DNA of 19,349 nucleotides from NCBI GenBank assembly GCA_903852955.1, contig CAINSH010000157.1, forward strand, positions 1-19,349. Reading direction: 5' to 3'. Positions 1 through 10,369 of this stretch are shown here, one piece after another (position 1 is the stretch's first letter; every line of letters starts with the position of its first letter). The stretch is from an uncultured Actinomycetes bacterium. Lineage in GTDB: Bacteria > Actinomycetota > Actinomycetes > Nanopelagicales > Nanopelagicaceae. Position numbers and translations under genes: made by a program. Under the pieces are notes generated by a model, which did not search any database, was not told the DNA's origin, and saw nothing but the letters and a program-made list of their open reading frames with translations.

Positions 1-308
1 GCGATGAACCACTTCGCTGGATTGCTGAAAACGCTGGACTAGAAGGCTACGTAGTAGTTGCAAAAGTTCGTGCCATGAAAGCTAACGAAGGTTTCAACGC
101 TGCAACTGATGTCTATGGCGATCTTGCAAAAGATGGTGTCATCGATCCAGTTAAGGTAACTCGTTCTGCACTTGCAAACGCTGCATCTATCGCTGCAATG
201 TTTATTACAACTGAAGCAGTTGTTTTTGAAAAGCCAGCAGAACAAGCTGCAGCTGATGCTGCCGGTGGACATGGACATTCACATGGTCCAGGCGGACACA
301 GCCACTAA
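1..308 (+). CDS. groEL: Chaperonin GroEL (GroEL1-type), C-terminal part
   Basis: Partial gene running in from the left edge; the frame is open from base 3 and ends with TAA at 306-308. About 101 residues are visible. They correspond to the end of the GroEL chaperonin, whose double ring folds proteins in the cytoplasm with GroES and ATP. Family features seen are the [12 protein letters not shown] stretch, a Y-G-D-L segment, I-D-P-V-K-V-T-R, and the alanine-rich A-N-A-A-S-I-A-A helix followed by T-T-E. The last 14 residues are glycine and histidine rich with five His, instead of the Gly-Met tail common in other bacteria. A His-rich tail is known from actinobacterial GroEL1. Downstream whiB3 and guaB/guaB3 match the mycobacterial groEL1 neighbourhood, supporting the GroEL1 label. 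A terminator follows directly. Confidence 0.95.
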   Translation, partial: DEPLRWIAENAGLEGYVVVAKVRAMKANEGFNAATDVYGDLAKDGVIDPVKVTRSALANAASIAAMFITTEAVVFEKPAEQAAADAAGGHGHSHGPGGHSH

Positions 309-320
309 TAAGAAGTAAAG

Positions 321-354
321 AAAAAGCCCCGCAGTTTTAACTGCGGGGCTTTTT
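321..354. terminator. Bidirectional rho-independent terminator between groEL and whiB3
   Basis: A perfect inverted repeat: five A, then GCCCCGCAGTT, a two-base TT centre, then AACTGCGGGGC and five T. The arms pair at every position from 321/354 inward, with a GC-rich core at 326-334 and 341-349. Read on plus it ends groEL with a T tract; read on minus the A tract becomes the T tract ending whiB3, whose stop is about 30 bp away. The symmetry suits two converging genes. Confidence 0.92.
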
Positions 355-383
355 GCTTCTCTTAGGAGGAGAATGAAGAAAAA

Positions 384-686
384 CTATGATGCATGTGAAA
401 TATCAGGATTAATATCTTTTCCAATAATGGCAAGGCGATCATCTTCTGAAAGACCTCCCCAAATTCCATATGGCTCTTGAACTGCAAGGGCATGTGCTCG
501 GCATGCAGCAATTACTGGACATGTTGCACAGATTGCCTTAGCCGTATTTTCACGGTTACGACGTCGTGGTCCACGCTCTCCATCTGGATGAAAAAACATT
601 TCAGTTGGGAGGTCGCGACAAAGGCCCTGGTATTGCCATTCCCATTCATCGGCAACTGGGCGGGGTAAGCGGGATATTTCAGCCAT
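384..686 (-). CDS. whiB3: WhiB-family iron-sulfur transcriptional regulator, WhiB3/WhiD type
   Basis: A 100-residue protein. WhiB-like proteins bind a [4Fe-4S] cluster and the primary sigma factor to tune transcription in response to redox or development. The four cluster cysteines are C23, C53, C56 and C62 (C-x29-C-x2-C-x5-C), followed by the G-I-W-G-G turn at 74-78 and a charged C-terminal stretch. The segment F-F-H-P-D-G-E-R-G and the start MAEISRLPRP resemble WhiD of Streptomyces and WhiB3 of Mycobacterium more than WhiB1 or WhiB2. A longer frame begins at 728, but the internal ATG at 684-686 aligns with the family start and lies six bases after a good -10 box, so I chose it. It converges on groEL and diverges from the MerR gene. 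The neighbours groEL1 and guaB/guaB3 agree with the whiB3 locus of M. tuberculosis. Confidence 0.93.
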   Translation of the reverse strand: MAEISRLPRPVADEWEWQYQGLCRDLPTEMFFHPDGERGPRRRNRENTAKAICATCPVIAACRAHALAVQEPYGIWGGLSEDDRLAIIGKDINPDISHAS

Positions 687-692
687 GACCAC

Positions 693-721
693 ACTATACA
701 ATCGCTTCGTAAGTTGTTCAA
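693..721 (-). promoter_or_regulatory. whiB3 promoter, probably leaderless
   Basis: On minus, TTGAAC (716-721) is followed by a 17-base spacer and TATAGT (693-698), close to the vegetative sigma consensus. Only six bases separate the -10 box from the ATG at 686, so transcription should start at or next to the start codon. No Shine-Dalgarno sequence is present, in line with a leaderless mRNA. Confidence 0.72.
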
Positions 722-796
722 GTGGCAACGCGTCAAATGTTGTTCATCGGCGTGTTTCAGGTGGTGGGATTGCTCACTTCACGCCACGATATGCCC

Positions 797-1681
797 ATGG
801 CTAGCACCGAGGAGCTCTTAACCGTCGCCGCGGTCGCGCGTCGGCTGGGCGTAGCCCCCGCAACTTTGCGAACCTGGGATCGCCGATATGGCCTTGGACC
901 TTCTAGCCACGAATCGGGCGAGCACCGTAGGTATTGCCCAGCCGATCTTGCCCGCCTTACTTTGATGCGCAGATTGATCACTTCTGGTGTTTCGCCCAGT
1001 GATGCGGCCGAGCAAGCCAAAAAGCACAAAGGAAAAATCACTGTCGAAAATATTGTTGATGATTTTGTTGTTCGAGAAGATTTGGTGAAAGCCTTACATA
1101 AAGCTGCAAAAACTTTAGACAAGAACTTTATCGAGGCGGCATTAAGAAAAGATCTAGCAGAAAATGGTGTTGTTAAATCATGGTCTGAAACCATTGTCCC
1201 ACTTTTGTTTTTAGTTGGGAATGAATGGGAAGCAAGTGGACAAGGTGTTGAAATCGAGCACTTGCTCACCGAAATTCTTAAGCGGATTTTGCGTGAAAGC
1301 GTTGATGATATTTCTAAACCAGTAAATGCCCGCCCAGTCCTGCTTGCATCCGTTGGTGAAGAAATGCACTCACTTGCTTTGCATGCCTTAGCTGCGGCAC
1401 TAGCAGAACGAAAGATTGAAAGTTATTTCTTAGGTCCAAGAACTCCGCTTGAAGCTTTATGCGAAATGATTTCTAGGGCAGCACCTCCGGCAGTTTTTCT
1501 GTGGGCTCAACTTCCACAGAACGCCGATCCAAAGTTTTTTACAGATATTCCAACAATTCGCCCGACGCCTAGAATTGTCCTTGGTGGACCGGGTTGGGAT
1601 GTGGATGAATGTAAAGATGTAGCAATAGTCCATGATTTATCGCAGGCCTGCGCTGAAATTGAGCGTGCAGTAGGGCTCTAA
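797..1681 (+). CDS. MerR-family regulator with cobalamin-binding-type sensor region (CarH/LitR-like architecture)
   Basis: About 294 residues. Residues 8-46 form a MerR winged helix-turn-helix (T-L-R-T-W-D-R-R-Y-G, then H-R-R-Y). Residues about 85-170 look like the helical bundle that caps B12, with W144, nine residues, then E154-H155, the spacing known in CarH. Residues about 179-293 look like a B12-binding Rossmann domain, with E189-M190-H191 at the expected ligand position and a late G-G at 263-264. The glycine expected three residues after the histidine is absent (A194). By family it would be a DNA-binding repressor sensing adenosylcobalamin and perhaps light; that role is inferred. The frame is open from GTG 722, but the first 25 residues there precede any domain, so I take ATG 797; ATG 791 is equally possible. 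No Shine-Dalgarno is seen for either. It diverges from whiB3 and precedes guaB by 47 bp. The 5' part is much more GC-rich than the rest. Confidence 0.85.
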   Translation: MASTEELLTVAAVARRLGVAPATLRTWDRRYGLGPSSHESGEHRRYCPADLARLTLMRRLITSGVSPSDAAEQAKKHKGKITVENIVDDFVVREDLVKALHKAAKTLDKNFIEAALRKDLAENGVVKSWSETIVPLLFLVGNEWEASGQGVEIEHLLTEILKRILRESVDDISKPVNARPVLLASVGEEMHSLALHALAAALAERKIESYFLGPRTPLEALCEMISRAAPPAVFLWAQLPQNADPKFFTDIPTIRPTPRIVLGGPGWDVDECKDVAIVHDLSQACAEIERAVGL

Positions 1682-1692
1682 AGCCCCGATAG

Positions 1693-3948
<2,256 letters not shown>

Positions 3949-3956
<8 letters not shown>

Positions 3957-5499
3957 TGATCGCGGCGTACTTGTAGTCGATTTCGGGGCGCAGTATGCCC
4001 AGTTGATTGCACGTCGAGTGCGTGAGGCCAATGTTTACAGCGAAATTGTTCCATCAACTATTACTGCTGCTGAAGTAAAAACTAAAAACCCATCCGCAAT
4101 TATTTTATCTGGTGGCCCCTCAAGTGTTTATGCCGACAATGCACCGGTAATTGATGCAGCAATTCTGACTCTTGGAATTCCTGTATTTGGAATTTGTTAT
4201 GGATTTCAAGCAATGGCTGCAGCCCTGGGTGGAGTAGTTAGCCAAACAGGAAAATCAGAGTTTGGTCGCACAGATTTAACGGCGCAAACTCAATCCAAAT
4301 TGTTTTCGGGATTACCTGAAGTTCAAAAAACTTGGATGTCACATGGTGATGCGGTCACCCAAGCGCCGCCTGGTTTTAGTGTCTGCGCCCAGACCGCTGA
4401 CACCCCAATTGCCGCTTTTGAAGATGCAACTGGAACGTTAGCAGGTGTGCAATTTCATCCAGAAGTTCTTCATAGTCAATATGGTCAAGCGATTTTACAA
4501 AACTGGTTAGTTAATATCGCAATGTGTGATCCAACGTGGACAACTGCAAATATTGCAGAAACTGAAATTACTAAAGCTAAGCAAGTGATTGGTTCAAAGC
4601 GCGTTATTTGTGGACTTTCTGGCGGGGTTGATTCTGCAGTTGCCGCTGCAATTATTCAACGCGCAGTTGGCAAACAATTAACCTGTGTTTTTGTCGATCA
4701 CGGACTTTTACGTAAAGGTGAGGCCGAACAAGTCGAACGCGATTTTGTTGCTTCAACTGGAGTTCAGCTAGTTGTTATTGATGCCAAGAAGCAGTTCTTG
4801 GATGCGCTCAAAGGGGTTACAGAGCCTGAAGAAAAGCGAAAAATTATTGGCCGTGAATTTATACGTTCATTTGAAAGCGCAGCACGCGATATTGCCGCTG
4901 GGGGAGATGTTGAATTCTTAGTGCAGGGCACGTTGTATCCAGATGTAGTCGAATCAGGCGGTGGCACCGGCACTGCAAATATTAAGTCGCACCACAACGT
5001 TGGTGGACTTCCAGATGATTTGAAGTTCACATTAATTGAACCTCTTCGAACTTTGTTTAAAGATGAAGTCCGCCAGGTTGGAATTGAACTCGGACTTCCT
5101 TCAGAAATCGTCTGGCGACAACCTTTTCCTGGTCCAGGGCTTGGAATCCGAATCATTGGTGAAGTAACACAGGAGCGCCTAGATATTTTGCGAGAAGCCG
5201 ATGCAATTGCCCGCTTTGAATTAAAGGCTGCCGGCCTTGATCGCGATATTTGGCAATGCCCCGTTGTTTTGCTTGCCGATGTTAGAAGCGTTGGGGTTCA
5301 AGGAGATGGCCGAACTTATGGACACCCAATTGTCTTGCGGCCAGTTTCGAGTGAAGATGCAATGACTGCAGATTGGTCACGTGTGCCTTATGAGGTTCTC
5401 GAAAAGATTTCAACTCGAATTACTAACGAAGTCCGTGAAGTAAATCGTGTAGTTTTAGATGTAACAAGTAAACCACCGGGAACGATTGAATGGGAATAA
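3949..5499 (+). CDS. guaA: GMP synthase (glutamine-hydrolysing)
   Basis: Converts XMP to GMP using glutamine and ATP, downstream of GuaB. The N-terminal class I glutamine amidotransferase has its nucleophile C83 in G-I-C-Y-G and the partners H170 and E172 in F-H-P-E. The ATP pyrophosphatase domain begins near residue 205 and has the P-loop S-G-G-V-D-S at 224-229. The C-terminal dimerisation domain ends with the family-typical P-P-G-T-I-E-W-E. At 516 residues it has the usual length. The start is GTG 3949, overlapping the end of guaB3 by 8 bp; the residues just after it (V-L-V-V-D-F-G-A-Q) are the normal start of the amidotransferase fold, so no later start is likely. It is the third gene of the guanine block. 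The next gene overlaps or abuts its stop. Confidence 0.97.
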
Positions 5500-6179
5500 G
5501 CGTGAAGAAATTAACAATAGCTGTATCAGTTGCTCTTTTAACTCTTTTTATAGTTGCACCAGTTCAAGCTGCAGCTAAACCAATTTCGGTTCCGGGCTGC
5601 TCGAAACCTACAGCCAAAGCACATACGCCAGCTACGGTCAAAGAGCCGATGACTATTGCTAAATCGCTTCCTAAGACAATGACAATTGAAACTAATTGCG
5701 GGCAAATTGTTATTTCAATGCTGACAACAAAAGCGCCTCTAACAATTACAAAAATGTCTGCACTAGCAAAAGCAAAATATTTTGATTTAACGTACTGTCA
5801 CAGACTCACGACTGAAGGTCTATTTGTTTTACAATGCGGAGATCCAAGTGCAACTGGTTCTGGAAATCCAACGGGTTGGAAGGGCTATAAGGAAGAAAAC
5901 CTTCCTGAATATAAAGCTAATAACTATCCAGCGGGCACAGTTGCAATGGCTAATGCCGGGAAAGGCACTAACGGAAGCCAATTTTTCCTAGTCTACAAAG
6001 ACACTCAATTAGGCTCTGATTACACGATCTGGGGCAAGATAACTAAGGGTCTTGATTTACTTAACAAAGTAGGCGTGGTTGGTGCATACAAAATCAATGG
6101 CACTGACAACAAGCCGTATTACACCAACGATGGATTCCCAATTCAGCCAATTGAAATGCGAAAAGTTAGCGTTAAATGA
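5490..6179 (+). CDS. Secreted cyclophilin-type peptidyl-prolyl cis-trans isomerase
   Basis: Predicted to speed cis-trans isomerisation at proline outside the cytoplasmic membrane. Residues 1-27 are a signal peptide: lysines at 6-7, a hydrophobic core, then A-P-V-Q-A. No lipobox cysteine follows it directly. The cyclophilin domain covers about residues 63-226, with H-R-L (104-106), Q-C-G-D-P (115-119), A-M-A-N-A-G (152-157) and T-N-G-S-Q-F-F (160-166); R105, Q115 and F165 match catalytic-site positions. Four cysteines (37, 70, 103, 116) remain after signal removal. ATG 5490 overlaps guaA by 10 bp; GTG 5502, which would give an M-K-K start, is an equally good choice. It follows the guaA operon on the same strand, but the functional link is unclear. 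It ends tail to tail with the next gene with no spare bases and no visible terminator hairpin. Confidence 0.88.
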   Translation: MGISVKKLTIAVSVALLTLFIVAPVQAAAKPISVPGCSKPTAKAHTPATVKEPMTIAKSLPKTMTIETNCGQIVISMLTTKAPLTITKMSALAKAKYFDLTYCHRLTTEGLFVLQCGDPSATGSGNPTGWKGYKEENLPEYKANNYPAGTVAMANAGKGTNGSQFFLVYKDTQLGSDYTIWGKITKGLDLLNKVGVVGAYKINGTDNKPYYTNDGFPIQPIEMRKVSVK

Positions 6180-6905
6180 TTAATTTGTATTAACAATTTT
6201 AAACGCTTCAGCAATTCGACCTTCAGGCAAACCGCCGATACCAGCATTTCGTTGACCCCATTCGCGGACCATGGTTTCAAGCTCTTTGTTGTGTGCTGTT
6301 TGTGATGCGTGGGCATGCAGAGCCTTAATCTTTAAATCAAAAGTGTCAGTGATATCTACAAAGTGATCAGGCTGTGAAAATCCGCTCATCCAAACTTCTT
6401 TAACACGCCATGGCTGCAGACCTTCTTTTTCCATCAAATCGGTAAAAGCAAAAGGATTTCGCGCATCAGGGTAGACCGCTTGAATTGATGCCTCACCAGC
6501 AGCTAAGTGATCAGGATGGCTTGCACCGATGCGATCCCAGTTTCTTTCCGGACTTTGGCACACCATTCGATCAGGTTGCGATTTACGAATCTGTCGTACT
6601 AAATCTTTTCGCAGACCAAGTGTTGGCTCTAAGTGGCCATCTACGTAGTTCAAGAAAGTTATGTCAGTAACACCAATTGCTTCTCCGGCCGCGCGTTGTT
6701 CACGTTGGCGAATTGCAGGCATTTCTTCTTTAGTAAATCCAGATTCTTCTCCGCCCTGATCACCATTAGTGCAAAAGACATACGAAACATGAATGCCTTT
6801 TTTTACCCATTGGGCAATTGTTCCTGATGCGCCGAAATCGGAATCATCTGGGTGGGCACTTATGACCAAGACTCGCTTGATCTCACTATCGGCAATCGGT
6901 TCCAT
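6180..6905 (-). CDS. PIG-L / LmbE-family metal-dependent N-deacetylase
   Basis: A 241-residue protein of the zinc-dependent deacetylase family that includes MshB and Mca of mycothiol metabolism. The signature A-H-P-D-D is at 17-21 (metal ligands H18 and D21, base D20), with the third-ligand motif H130-P-D-H133. F-G-A-S-G-T-I (24-30) and T-N-G-D-Q-G-G (46-52) also fit. It is shorter than MshB or Mca (about 290-300 residues), so a direct mycothiol role is possible but not shown; deacetylation of another amino-sugar conjugate is equally open. The start ATG at 6903-6905 has no Shine-Dalgarno and lies seven bases from a -10-like box, and only 27 bases from the pcrA start on the other strand. The stop touches the end of the cyclophilin gene. 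Confidence 0.88.
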   Translation of the reverse strand: MEPIADSEIKRVLVISAHPDDSDFGASGTIAQWVKKGIHVSYVFCTNGDQGGEESGFTKEEMPAIRQREQRAAGEAIGVTDITFLNYVDGHLEPTLGLRKDLVRQIRKSQPDRMVCQSPERNWDRIGASHPDHLAAGEASIQAVYPDARNPFAFTDLMEKEGLQPWRVKEVWMSGFSQPDHFVDITDTFDLKIKALHAHASQTAHNKELETMVREWGQRNAGIGGLPEGRIAEAFKIVNTN

Positions 6906-6912
6906 GTCGGTA

Positions 6913-6918
6913 AGCCTA
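6913..6918 (-). promoter_or_regulatory. Candidate -10 box for the PIG-L gene
   Basis: TAGGCT on minus, seven bases before the ATG at 6905, the spacing expected for a leaderless transcript. TATTAG at 6916-6921, ten bases before the ATG, is an alternative. No clear -35 box is seen; it would fall within the pcrA coding region. Confidence 0.35.
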
Positions 6919-6919
6919 A

Positions 6920-6925
6920 TAGACT
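6920..6925 (+). promoter_or_regulatory. Candidate -10 box for pcrA
   Basis: TAGACT on plus, seven bases before the pcrA ATG at 6933, with no Shine-Dalgarno between them. This fits leaderless transcription. The -35 region would lie around the start of the divergent PIG-L gene and shows no good match to consensus. Confidence 0.42.
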
Positions 6926-6932
6926 CACCACT

Positions 6933-9173
6933 ATGACGAGTACTGATCCGCTGCTAGCCGGACTCAATCCCCAGCAGGCAGAGGCTGTTACTCATTCTGG
7001 CGGTCCTTTATTAGTTGTTGCTGGTGCGGGTTCTGGTAAAACTCGAGTTTTGACGCGGCGAATTGCTTATTTAATGTCTCGCCGAAATGTTGCCCCATAT
7101 CAAATATTGGCAATTACTTTTACAAATAAAGCCGCTGGCGAAATGAAAGAACGTGTTGGCGAATTAGTCGGTCCAATTGCGAAATCAATGTGGGTTTCAA
7201 CTTTTCACTCAGCTTGTGTTCGAATTTTGCGTCAAGAGGCAGTTCGATTAGGTTACAGCAACTCTTTTTCAATTTACGATTCAGCAGATTCACTACGACT
7301 CATCACAATAGTTGCCAAAGAACTCAACTTAGATGCCAAGCGATATCCGGCACGCCAATTTCAATCCATGATTTCAAATGCAAAGAATGAACTTCTTGGA
7401 CCACAAGATTATGTAAATGCTGCCAGCAATCAATTTGAACAAGTGGTCGCCGATGTTTACTCCGTGTATCAACAGCGATTACAGCGTGCAAATGCTATGG
7501 ATTTTGATGATTTGATCTTAAAGACTGTTGAAGTTCTCCAGCGTTTTCCCGAAGCCAAAGCCCGTTTTAGATCGCGCTTTCGTCATGTATTAGTCGATGA
7601 GTATCAAGATACAAATCATGCTCAATATATTTTGGTTAAAGAGTTAGTCGGGACCGAAACCGAGGGCATGGCATCTGCCGAATTATGCGTAGTTGGTGAT
7701 GCCGATCAAAGTATTTATGGCTTTCGCGGAGCAACAATTCGCAATATCTTGCAGTTTGAACTTGATTACCCAAATGCAACAACTGTCTTGCTCGAACAAA
7801 ACTATAGATCTACCCAAAATATTCTAAACGCAGCCAATGCAGTCATTACTCGCAATGAAAGCCGCAAAGAGAAGAACCTTTGGTCTGATGCCGGTTCTGG
7901 TGCACCACTTGTTGGATATGTTGCTGAAAGCGAACATGATGAAGCGATTTTTATCGCCGATGAAATTAGGCAGTTACAAAAAGAATCCAAATCACAACCC
8001 GGGGACACCGCCATTTTCTATCGAACCAATGCCCAATCTCGCGTTTTTGAAGAAGTTTTCATGCGAAACGCCCTGCCTTACAAAGTAGTTGGTGGTCTTC
8101 GTTTCTACGAACGTCGCGAAGTAAAGGATCTACTTGCCTACCTGCGTGTACTTGCAAATCTTGAGGATGAAATATCACTTCGTCGAATTATCAATATTCC
8201 AAAAAGGGGTATCGGTGACACCTCACTGGACTACGTAGATGCTTTTGCTAAAACCCATTCACTTTCTTTCTGGCAAGGACTATTACGCTGTAATGAAGCT
8301 CCAGGCTTACCGACACGTGCGGCGCAATCCATTAATGAATTTACGGCAATGATCAGCGCCCTCAATGTTTTAGTGGAAGCAAAAACTAGACCTTCAGTAA
8401 TTGTCGAAGCAGCCCTGGAGCAATCAGGTTTACTAAAGGAACTAGCAGATAGTACGGACCCACAAGATGAAGTCCGTGTAGAAAACCTTAAAGAACTTGT
8501 TGCAGTGTCGATGGAGTATGAAGAGCGACCTTTTGAAGATTTAGGTGAAGATGAAGAAATTTCATTGGCCGGATTTCTGGAGAAAGTCTCTCTGGTTGCA
8601 GATGCTGATGAAATTCCAGAAGGCGAAGATCATGGCGGCGTCGTAACGATGATGACGCTTCACACAGCAAAAGGTCTTGAGTTTCCAACGGTGTTTTTAA
8701 CTGGGATGGAAGATGGAATTTTCCCGCACTCTCGCACGCTCGGTGAAAAAGATGAAATTGAAGAAGAACGCAGACTTGCTTATGTCGGTTTAACTCGTGC
8801 ACGCCAACGTTTATATATTTCGCGTGCCGAATATCGATCTACATGGGGAGCGCCTAATTACAATCCACCGTCACGTTTTCTGGATGAGATTCCAGAAGAT
8901 GTGATCGAATGGCGCAACCAAAGCTCTACATCTCTATCTCCATCACTTGTCCGAAAATCGCGAACTGCAACTGCGCCACCTCCACGTGCAACTGGAAAGA
9001 AGATTTCTGGAGTAACGCTTTCTATTGGTGAGCGTGTGTCACATGACACATTTGGTTTGGGCACCGTTGTGGCAGTTGCAGGCGAAGGGGATAAGGCCGA
9101 AGCCACAATTAATTTTGGCCAGTATGGCGAGAAGCGATTACTGCTGCGCTATGCACCCGTTGAGAAGCTCTAG
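6933..9173 (+). CDS. pcrA: ATP-dependent DNA helicase PcrA/UvrD
   Basis: A superfamily 1A 3'-5' helicase of DNA repair and replication-transcription conflict, 746 residues, normal for PcrA. Motifs in order: Q-motif region at 11-16, Walker A G-A-G-S-G-K-T (31-37), motif Ia T-F-T-N-K-A-A (62-68), Walker B V-D-E-Y-Q-D-T-N (221-228), motif [11 protein letters not shown] (255-262), motif IV Q-N-Y-R-S-T (289-294), motif [11 protein letters not shown] (575-584) and motif [10 protein letters not shown] (617-624). Residues about 697-745 look like the C-terminal Tudor-like module that contacts RNA polymerase in PcrA. The frame is open from 6852, but those 27 extra residues would overlap the PIG-L gene and precede the family start, so ATG 6933 is preferred. 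It diverges from PIG-L and precedes sucC by 32 bp. Confidence 0.96.
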   Translation: MTSTDPLLAGLNPQQAEAVTHSGGPLLVVAGAGSGKTRVLTRRIAYLMSRRNVAPYQILAITFTNKAAGEMKERVGELVGPIAKSMWVSTFHSACVRILRQEAVRLGYSNSFSIYDSADSLRLITIVAKELNLDAKRYPARQFQSMISNAKNELLGPQDYVNAASNQFEQVVADVYSVYQQRLQRANAMDFDDLILKTVEVLQRFPEAKARFRSRFRHVLVDEYQDTNHAQYILVKELVGTETEGMASAELCVVGDADQSIYGFRGATIRNILQFELDYPNATTVLLEQNYRSTQNILNAANAVITRNESRKEKNLWSDAGSGAPLVGYVAESEHDEAIFIADEIRQLQKESKSQPGDTAIFYRTNAQSRVFEEVFMRNALPYKVVGGLRFYERREVKDLLAYLRVLANLEDEISLRRIINIPKRGIGDTSLDYVDAFAKTHSLSFWQGLLRCNEAPGLPTRAAQSINEFTAMISALNVLVEAKTRPSVIVEAALEQSGLLKELADSTDPQDEVRVENLKELVAVSMEYEERPFEDLGEDEEISLAGFLEKVSLVADADEIPEGEDHGGVVTMMTLHTAKGLEFPTVFLTGMEDGIFPHSRTLGEKDEIEEERRLAYVGLTRARQRLYISRAEYRSTWGAPNYNPPSRFLDEIPEDVIEWRNQSSTSLSPSLVRKSRTATAPPPRATGKKISGVTLSIGERVSHDTFGLGTVVAVAGEGDKAEATINFGQYGEKRLLLRYAPVEKL

Positions 9174-9189
9174 GATTAAGCCCTAATTA
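9160..9189 (+). promoter_or_regulatory. Weak candidate promoter for sucC
   Basis: TTGAGA (9160-9165), 18 bases, then TAATTA (9184-9189), overlapping the pcrA end. The -10 match is poor. A start near 9196 would still include the GGAG Shine-Dalgarno at 9196-9199, six bases before the GTG. Confidence 0.25.
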
Positions 9190-9205
9190 CGATGTGGAGC
9201 GATAC

Positions 9206-10369
9206 GTGGATCTATTTGAATATCAAGCTCGCGATATCTTTGAAAAGCATGGGGTACCTGTTTTAGCTGCGGCAATTGCAACAACTGCCGACGAAGCAGA
9301 AGCTGCAGCAACAAAGATTGGTGGCAAAGTAGTTGTAAAGGCCCAAGTAAAAGTTGGAGGCCGTGGAAAAGCAGGCGGAGTAAAACTTGCCGAAAATCCA
9401 GCTGATGCTCGTGAAAAAGCCGGCGCAATACTTGGAATGGATATTAAAGGCCACGAAGTTCGCACTGTGATGATTGCAGCAGCGGCTCCAATCGAAGCTG
9501 AATACTACTTAGCGATTTTGCTAGATCGTTCAAACCGTACATTTTTAGTTATGGCATCGGTTTCTGGCGGTATGGATATTGAGGAAGTTGCACATACTGC
9601 GCCTGAAAAACTTGCAAAAGTTCCAGTATCTGCCGTTGATGGAATTAGCCCAACAAAAGCTGCCGAGATTATTAAGGCTGCAAATTTTCCGGCAGAGGTT
9701 GCCGATCAAGTTGCACATGTGCTGGTTAAATTATGGGAAGTTTTCCAATCAGAAGATGCCACTTTGGTTGAAGTAAATCCATTGGTTAAGACCAAGGATG
9801 GCAAAGTTATTGCACTCGATGGCAAAGTCACTCTTGATGACAATGCCGATTTTCGTCAACCTGATCATGAGGCATTAATTGACCAAGCTGCAGAAAATCC
9901 ACTCGAGGCTGCAGCGAAAGAAAAAGGTCTTAACTACGTAAAACTTGATGGCGAAGTTGGAATCATTGGAAATGGTGCCGGTCTTGTAATGAGCACACTT
10001 GATGTTGTGGCTTATGCCGGAGAAAAACATGGTGGAGTTCGCCCTGCTAACTTCCTAGACATCGGCGGCGGCGCATCTGCACAAGTTATGGCCGATGGTC
10101 TCTCAATTATTCTTGGCGATAAAGATGTAAAAAGTGTTTTTGTAAATGTGTTTGGTGGAATCACAGCATGCGACGCAGTTGCAACTGGAATCGTCCAAGC
10201 CCTTGAATTACTTGGCTCAAAAGCTACAAAGCCAATTGTTGTGCGCCTTGATGGCAACAACGTTGTTGAAGGTCGAGCAATCTTGGATAAAGCGGCACAC
10301 CCACTAGTACAGCAGCTCGACACTATGGATGGAGCAGCTAATCGCGCTGCAGAATTGGCGGCCAAATAA
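9206..10369 (+). CDS. sucC: Succinyl-CoA synthetase (ADP-forming) beta subunit
   Basis: Beta subunit of the TCA-cycle enzyme interconverting succinyl-CoA with succinate and nucleoside triphosphate; it carries the nucleotide and succinate sites. The protein is 387 residues. The N-terminal ATP-grasp domain starts [10 protein letters not shown], with K45[13 protein letters not shown] nucleotide-binding residues and E189-V-N-P at the magnesium site. The C-terminal domain has G-N-G-A-G-L-V-M (255-262), N-F-L-D-I-G-G-G-A (282-290) and V-F-G-G-I-T (315-320). A frame with GTG at 9194 is four residues longer, but GTG 9206 gives the conserved N-terminus and has GGAG six bases upstream. Its TAA is followed immediately by the sucD ATG, so the two subunits are probably made together. 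Confidence 0.96.
   Translation: MDLFEYQARDIFEKHGVPVLAAAIATTADEAEAAATKIGGKVVVKAQVKVGGRGKAGGVKLAENPADAREKAGAILGMDIKGHEVRTVMIAAAAPIEAEYYLAILLDRSNRTFLVMASVSGGMDIEEVAHTAPEKLAKVPVSAVDGISPTKAAEIIKAANFPAEVADQVAHVLVKLWEVFQSEDATLVEVNPLVKTKDGKVIALDGKVTLDDNADFRQPDHEALIDQAAENPLEAAAKEKGLNYVKLDGEVGIIGNGAGLVMSTLDVVAYAGEKHGGVRPANFLDIGGGASAQVMADGLSIILGDKDVKSVFVNVFGGITACDAVATGIVQALELLGSKATKPIVVRLDGNNVVEGRAILDKAAHPLVQQLDTMDGAANRAAELAAK

Noticed and set aside
364..480. A plus-strand 35-codon frame (ATG 373 to TGA 480) preceded by a perfect AGGAGG at 364-369
   Set aside because: It lies antisense to the end of whiB3, has a spacing of only three bases and follows a strong terminator with no promoter; the product resembles nothing I know. 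The motif is probably chance.
722..796. GTG 722 as the start of the MerR gene
   Set aside because: The extra residues precede the helix-turn-helix, resemble no family member and overlap the whiB3 promoter.
1673..1686. GGGCT-CTAA-AGCCC inverted repeat over the MerR gene stop, as a terminator
   Set aside because: Only five pairs and no T tract; the following gap is too short to require a terminator.
4764..5156. Minus-strand 130-codon frame inside guaA
   Set aside because: Overlaps the intact guaA catalytic region and shows low-complexity, Ser/Pro-rich sequence typical of antisense frames.
6852..6932. Upstream extension of pcrA to ATG 6852
   Set aside because: It would overlap the beginning of the PIG-L gene and adds residues outside the family; ATG 6933 fits better.
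9223..9465. Minus-strand Ala/Ser-rich and Leu-rich frames opposite sucC
   Set aside because: Mirror images of the alanine- and lysine-rich ATP-grasp start of sucC; no family resemblance.
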